The notes under the pieces: generated by a model | Databases searched by the model: none | Seen by the model: the letters and a program-made list of their open reading frames with translations, nothing else | What the model was told of the DNA's origin: nothing | Shown: piece after piece, positions 4,133 to 7,508 of the stretch | How the letters are laid out: every line of letters starts with the position of its first letter | Position numbering within the stretch: position 1 is the first letter of the stretch | Program-made: the position numbers and the translations under genes | Assembly (NCBI GenBank): GCA_021794335.1 | Contig: JAJYQZ010000110.1 | Span: 1 to 7,508 of the forward strand | Direction: 5' to 3' | Source of the DNA: a bacterium | GTDB taxonomy: Bacteria > SZUA-79 > Acidulodesulfobacterales > Acidulodesulfobacteraceae | DNA length: 7,508 nt

Positions 4133-4201
4133 TTTCCCTACCGCTATGGATAATTTTTCCCTACCGCTATGGATAATTTTTTCCTACCGCTATGGATAAT
4201 T
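4133..4201. repeat. Three tandem 23-bp iterons
   Basis: Units at 4133-4155, 4156-4178 and 4179-4201 share the core CCTACCGCTATGGATAATT. The first two are identical and the third differs by one base. The 23-bp period is about two helical turns, as expected for initiator-binding iterons. On the minus strand each unit contains TTATCCATA, one mismatch from a DnaA box. The last unit overlaps the initiator gene's stop codon. Confidence 0.88.
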
Positions 4202-4931
4202 AAGAATATTTTTCTATAATTACTTGACGCTGACTATCTTTTTTTATAATTTTGTAGTCTTTAATAATAAACTCTTTTTTAAGTTCGCTTAAGGCTTTTT
4301 TTAAAAACATTTGGGCGTTATCTTTGCGCTTTGCTTGTATTGTAGTTCTTTCAATTAATAAATCTTCGTTAAATAAATTTCCTGAATTGCTTGCTAAATA
4401 TCCGTAAACGTTTTTCGCCGTTGCAGTTAGTTTTGAGTATTTCTCTATATCTATCGATAACGATTTAATTTGAAAATTCTTAAACATTTGAAGCGGCATT
4501 AATACGTTAATTTCGCCTGTTTTTTGATTAAATTTAACTGCATGTATAATATGAGTAGAGCTTTTCTTTTTGTCAAAATTATAGCTTATTTTTATACCTG
4601 CTATCTTATCTATAGCTTTGTAAATATACATATCATCATTACAATTAGTTAATTTTCGTATTTCCCAAATATTCGTTGTCAATTCTGCGATTTCGTCAAA
4701 TTTATCAGTTTTAATTATTTTATAAGTTTTATTTTTTTCGACGATATAACATAAAGCGTATAGCTTTTCTGCGTCTTCGCTGGTAACGTACTCGGCGCAT
4801 GTTGCTATTATTTCGCCTGATTTTAGCGTATGTTTAATTATCATTACTCCCGCCTTTCTCGAAACCGAAAAAGGCGGGTATTTTAAGAGTCTTCGATAAA
4901 TATCTACTTTTTTAGTCTTCGTTTTCATCAT
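4200..4931 (-). CDS. Iteron-associated winged-helix plasmid replication initiator
   Basis: Seen: 243 residues, basic. The C-terminal part (about 165-243) has YSKLTATAKNVYGYLASNSG, NEDLLIERT, KRKDNAQMFLKKALSELKKE and FIIKDYKIIKK, a helix-helix-helix-wing pattern. Known: L...A..VY.YLAS followed by a recognition helix and LK.AL.EL...G.I is common to TrfA-, RepA- and RepC-type initiators that bind iterons and melt the origin. Start: the frame opens further upstream inside the helicase gene, but AGGAGG lies 9 nt before the ATG at 4931; the next codon is also ATG. The gene overlaps the helicase end by 20 nt, so the two are coupled. Three iterons touch its stop codon. Role as initiator is inferred from fold pattern and context; the exact family is uncertain. 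Confidence 0.72.
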   Translation of the reverse strand: MMKTKTKKVDIYRRLLKYPPFSVSRKAGVMIIKHTLKSGEIIATCAEYVTSEDAEKLYALCYIVEKNKTYKIIKTDKFDEIAELTTNIWEIRKLTNCNDDMYIYKAIDKIAGIKISYNFDKKKSSTHIIHAVKFNQKTGEINVLMPLQMFKNFQIKSLSIDIEKYSKLTATAKNVYGYLASNSGNLFNEDLLIERTTIQAKRKDNAQMFLKKALSELKKEFIIKDYKIIKKDSQRQVIIEKYS

Positions 4932-6282
4932 CGAAAAAGTCCTCCTCGTTATTATTATTAATTCTGCGTGGCCGTCCTTTTTTAGTCTGCTTGTATTCAT
5001 TTTCAATAATTTCCGCTGTATTTTTTTTGGAATTTTCTATTATTTCCGCAAGAATTTGCTCCGGCGCCGAAATATGAAAACCTTTCAAAAAGCTTAAATC
5101 TTCCGACAATAAAGGGTTAATAATAAATTCTTTATCCTTATATTTTGTACCCAAATTAGATTTATTAATAAACAATTTATTAAGTTCTTTATCTTTTTTC
5201 ATAGTTAAAACATGACGCAACTTATTTTTGATGTTGACGCTTCCGAATATCTCATCTGCGTCATTTTTTTTGTTATACGCTGATTTATTAAAGTGGTGTA
5301 AAATTAATGCCGTTCTTTCGCCTATTAGTTTTTTAACAACTCTATAGTTAGACATCGTTTGCGTCGGATCGTTAAAGTTGACTTCGCTTGTTGACATCAG
5401 AGAATCAATAATTATAAGGTCCGGATTAATTTTATCGACTTGTTCTTTTATTTTCTGGAAATATGGCGTTTTAACAACTTTCCCGAACTCTGTAGTAGCA
5501 AATAAAACAGCGTCGCTCGCTATTATTTTAATTTGCCCTTGCTGAATAGCAGGGTTGCCCATACCCGATAAAAGTTCTTTAATTATTTGATTAATTTGGT
5601 TAAATTTAGCTTCGCCAGTAATAACTAAGAAGTTGTTGATTTTATTTTTTACAACAATTTCGTCGCTAAAATTTATATTTAGCATAGCGTATAATGCAAT
5701 TTGCAAAGCAAGCGTTGTCTTCCCACTTGCTCCCAAAGCGGCAAGGATAGTAATTTCGGACTTGGGTAAAAGATAATCGATAACCCACTCTTGTTTACTT
5801 TCCACATTATAATCAAAGTCTTTTGCGTCAAGCTCTTTTTTAAGCTCGTCATCATCGCCTTTATTTTCTATCGCCGTGAATTTTTGCAAAAATTCATTAG
5901 TTCCGATTTTTTTACTTCTGAATTCGTCTATCAGGCTTAATCTCTGCCTTTCTGCGCTTAATTCCCTGATTTTTTCTGTATAGATTTGGGGGTTAAACGT
6001 GTTCGGTGTGAAATCTAATAATTCCGATATATCGATAATCCAGTCCCTGTTTTCGTCGATTTTTTTGAGCTCTGCGACGATAAGGGATATGTCAAACGGC
6101 TGGCCGTCCCTGATACAAACATTTACGATTGCGCCGTATATATTCCGATAATTTGCGTCATAAAAATCACTTATTTTTAAGTCGACATAGTTGAGTCCCG
6201 CTCCATTCTCAATAAAGAGGCAAGATAAAAGCGATTTTTCTAAGATTTTTGAATTTGTTGTTATGTTGTTATTAGTTTTCAT
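4912..6282 (-). CDS. Replicative helicase: DnaB-type N-terminal domain fused to RepA-like RecA-fold ATPase
   Basis: Seen: 456 residues. Residues 11-115 (ILEKSLLSCLFIENG... DFYDANYRNIYGAI... YTEKIRELS) match the helical N-terminal domain of DnaB. Then LGASGKTTLALQIALYAM (183-200) is the Walker A, ITGE (221-224) a following strand, PDLIIIDSLMS (287-297) the Walker B, and ALILHHFNK (325-333) the sensor strand. The tail has KKGRPRR, an AT-hook-like patch, then acidic residues. Known: hexameric RepA of RSF1010 and related AAA_25 ATPases unwind plasmid origins; DnaB-N normally docks primase. The ATPase resembles RepA rather than full DnaB. Start: the ATG at 6282 follows GGGGGAGG; the longer frame runs backwards over the preceding gene. 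It overlaps neighbours on both sides (11 and 20 nt), so the three genes are one operon. Confidence 0.85.
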   Translation of the reverse strand: MKTNNNITTNSKILEKSLLSCLFIENGAGLNYVDLKISDFYDANYRNIYGAIVNVCIRDGQPFDISLIVAELKKIDENRDWIIDISELLDFTPNTFNPQIYTEKIRELSAERQRLSLIDEFRSKKIGTNEFLQKFTAIENKGDDDELKKELDAKDFDYNVESKQEWVIDYLLPKSEITILAALGASGKTTLALQIALYAMLNINFSDEIVVKNKINNFLVITGEAKFNQINQIIKELLSGMGNPAIQQGQIKIIASDAVLFATTEFGKVVKTPYFQKIKEQVDKINPDLIIIDSLMSTSEVNFNDPTQTMSNYRVVKKLIGERTALILHHFNKSAYNKKNDADEIFGSVNIKNKLRHVLTMKKDKELNKLFINKSNLGTKYKDKEFIINPLLSEDLSFLKGFHISAPEQILAEIIENSKKNTAEIIENEYKQTKKGRPRRINNNNEEDFFDDENED

Positions 6283-7360
6283 CGCAATCACCTCCCCCAA
6301 AATCAAACGCCTGCTGGCTTTGTAGCCTTTTTGCTCGTCCGGTGCGCGGGCGTGGCGGCTTAACATCGACGATGATAAGCTGGGCGTCGTCCTCGTCCGG
6401 CTCGTCCGGCATTGCAAATAAGGCCGGCGCTGGCTCGTCCTCGTTCGGCTCGTCGATATGGCCGGCGATATATTCTTGCAACAGTAGGTCGGCCTCTGGG
6501 TTTATTCCTGTCATTGTAAAATCTGCGACGTAGTCATACAGCGTCGTATCGCCGTCAATAGTCGGAATAACAGCGTCCAAGCTCTTTATACCGCCGTGCG
6601 CCGCCATATATGCTTGTCTTGCCCGCAACATCGCCGTCGCAGTCCTGCTCTCGTCGTGGGTATCGCGGGTAGTTATGTTGTTGTATGCTTGCCGGATTTT
6701 AAGATTTATAATTTTTTGCGTCTGTTTTTCTGTTTTTTCATTCCAGACTTCGAAAATAGAGGGATAAAATTGAGGGTAATTGATGGCATGTTGAACGATG
6801 TCGGCCACTATTTTCCGGCGTATGTCGCCTACGAGGATATCGTCGTTGATTTTGTCGTCTTCGACATTTGAATAATTAACGACATATATTATATCGATTA
6901 GATTGTATAATTGATTGCAATAGAATTGACGCTGTTCTTTATTCAATATTTTTTGGATATCTATATTGCGGAACGGGGCGGGGCTTGCATTATTATCATC
7001 GGGCGGAGCGCAGGGCGGAGCTACGGAGTCGTAGGCCTGTTCTGCCGCTGTATTAATCGCTATATAGCCGTCAATGCTTATTAATATTGCCTTTGCCGTT
7101 TCTATATTTCTCTTTAAAATAACAAAAAAATCTTTAATTTTTTCGATTTCGTTTTTTTCGATTTGCCGGCGTTCCGGCGCAGGAATAATACTATCAAGTC
7201 CGGGGCGGTTATCCATATAATCGAAAAATACCTTAGCGGCTGGTATAATAGATATAATCCAGCGCTGCAATAACTCAGAAAATGCCATTAATGCCGGCAT
7301 ATGCTGGTATATCCAAGCATCGCCGCTGTCTGTTATCTTTATTTTTACATTTGTTTGCAT
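6272..7360 (-). CDS. 362-residue protein of unknown function in the replication operon
   Basis: Seen: a helical first half (to about 110), a Pro/Asp/Ala-rich linker (113-130), a helical middle (135-255), then KSLDAVIPTIDGDTTLYDYV (259-278) with NPEADLLLQE, and a long acidic, Pro-rich, low-complexity tail ending in GGGDCDEN. The segment 259-297 resembles the linker of sigma-70-family proteins (SLDAPI.. DGD.TTL.D...PE..LL..E), but no region 4 helix-turn-helix follows. GGAG precedes the ATG by 10 nt. Composition is mosaic: the DNA for the C-terminal third and for the linker is GC-rich, the rest AT-rich. In IncQ plasmids a primase gene takes this place before the helicase, but I see no primase motif. 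It may be a replication accessory or a remnant of a transcription-type factor. Clearly a gene; function unknown. Confidence 0.75.
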   Translation of the reverse strand: MQTNVKIKITDSGDAWIYQHMPALMAFSELLQRWIISIIPAAKVFFDYMDNRPGLDSIIPAPERRQIEKNEIEKIKDFFVILKRNIETAKAILISIDGYIAINTAAEQAYDSVAPPCAPPDDNNASPAPFRNIDIQKILNKEQRQFYCNQLYNLIDIIYVVNYSNVEDDKINDDILVGDIRRKIVADIVQHAINYPQFYPSIFEVWNEKTEKQTQKIINLKIRQAYNNITTRDTHDESRTATAMLRARQAYMAAHGGIKSLDAVIPTIDGDTTLYDYVADFTMTGINPEADLLLQEYIAGHIDEPNEDEPAPALFAMPDEPDEDDAQLIIVDVKPPRPRTGRAKRLQSQQAFDFGGGDCDEN

Positions 7361-7377
7361 TTTTTTTATCTCCGTTT

Positions 7378-7508
7378 TTAGTTTTCTAAAAGTTTGTAAT
7401 TTTTCTCAATTATCTTAATTATGCATTCTGTCAATAGTTTGCTGACTTTTATGTTCATTTTGCACGCAATTTTGTCTAAATCTTGTTTGGTTTTTGTATT
7501 AATCCTAA
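7378..7508 (-). CDS. C-terminal part of a ribbon-helix-helix protein (5' end outside window)
   Basis: Seen: 42 codons before a TAA, in frame to the window edge: RINTKTKQDLDKIACKMNIK, then VSKLLTECIIKIIEKNYKLLEN. RIN fits the end of a beta strand, KTKQDLDKIACKMN the first helix, and KVSKLLTECIIKIIEKN the second, separated by the usual NI(K/S) turn. This is a third RHH protein. It ends 17 nt before the 362-residue gene and heads, or belongs to, the replication operon. Known: CopG-type RHH repressors sit directly before rep genes in pMV158-type plasmids and control copy number. A copy-control repressor is the natural inference, but an antitoxin or a relaxosome protein would look the same at this length. 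The call rests on fold pattern alone, since the start is missing. Confidence 0.68.
   Translation of the reverse strand, partial: RINTKTKQDLDKIACKMNIKVSKLLTECIIKIIEKNYKLLEN

Larger units (their letters stand above)
3871..4201. other. Putative plasmid replication origin region
   Basis: This non-coding stretch lies between the initiator gene and the plus-strand gene. It contains three tandem iterons, a DnaA-box-like site, four inverted repeats, a seven-G tract (4066-4072) and AT-rich DNA. Iterons next to an initiator and helicase gene are the usual mark of a theta or IncQ-type origin. The repeats are seen; origin function is inferred. Confidence 0.7.

Noticed and set aside
4133..4201. A short CRISPR array.
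   Set aside because: The units are directly tandem with no unique spacers, and lie beside an initiator gene, so iterons explain them.
4932..5006. A longer initiator starting at 5006.
   Set aside because: The added 25 residues overlap the helicase coding end, and the AGGAGG site points to the ATG pair at 4926-4931.
6283..6417. A longer helicase with 45 extra N-terminal residues.
   Set aside because: The extra part (MQCRTSRTRTTPS...) is low-complexity, overlaps the preceding gene in another frame and ignores the strong GGGGGAGG site before the ATG at 6282.
6342..6871. Two plus-strand reading frames at 6342-6533 and 6596-6871.
   Set aside because: Both lie wholly opposite the 362-residue gene, in its GC-rich part where stops are rare, and have no ribosome binding site or recognisable domain.
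1..7508. A complete circular plasmid closing between 7508 and 1.
   Set aside because: The frames happen to join in phase, but the product would fuse a coupling ATPase, cut just after its P-loop region, to an RHH protein. No terminal overlap is visible and no relaxase or rest of the ATPase is present, so the window is more likely a fragment.

Overview
The window looks like part of a mobilizable or conjugative plasmid, or a plasmid-like integrated element, of an AT-rich bacterium. Most of it is very AT-rich, intergenic gaps are short, and almost every gene has a strong GGAGG-type ribosome binding site. TGA and TAA both act as stops, so nothing points to an altered genetic code. The sequence does not name the host. 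Signal-peptide and coupling-protein features fit an uncultured low-GC, diderm-like lineage, but that is a weak inference.

Layout, in minus-strand transcription order from the right edge. (1) Replication operon, 7508 to 4200: the end of a ribbon-helix-helix (RHH) protein, an unrecognised 362-residue protein, a RecA-fold helicase carrying a DnaB-type N-terminal domain, and a winged-helix replication initiator. Adjacent genes overlap or are coupled. (2) Putative origin, 3871 to 4201: three tandem 23-bp iterons touching the initiator stop codon, a DnaA-box-like site, several inverted repeats and a G tract. (3) One plus-strand gene, 3619-3870, for a small membrane-anchored protein, with a clear promoter. 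(4) A long run of small minus-strand genes, 3301 to 1516: an RHH protein, a tiny membrane protein, a stand-alone topoisomerase-type zinc-ribbon domain, a secreted repeat protein and four more microproteins, at least three of them membrane proteins. (5) Transfer genes, 1234 to 1: another RHH protein, a small coiled-coil protein, a two-helix membrane protein, and the start of a TraD/VirD4-type coupling ATPase that runs off the left edge.

Working together: the helicase, the initiator and the iterons would start plasmid replication. The order helicase-initiator plus three iterons recalls IncQ (RSF1010) plasmids, but the DnaB-N fusion and the unknown gene where a primase might sit make this arrangement unusual. 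The left block is probably the DNA-processing and coupling part of a transfer system; the relaxase and mating-pair genes would lie outside the window. The coupling protein appears split at its usual membrane/ATPase boundary into two overlapping genes, either a real split or a frameshift.

The most interesting points are the split coupling protein, the IncQ-like replication module, the secreted LTG-repeat protein with its microprotein neighbours, and near-identical leader and translation-start cassettes in front of several genes.
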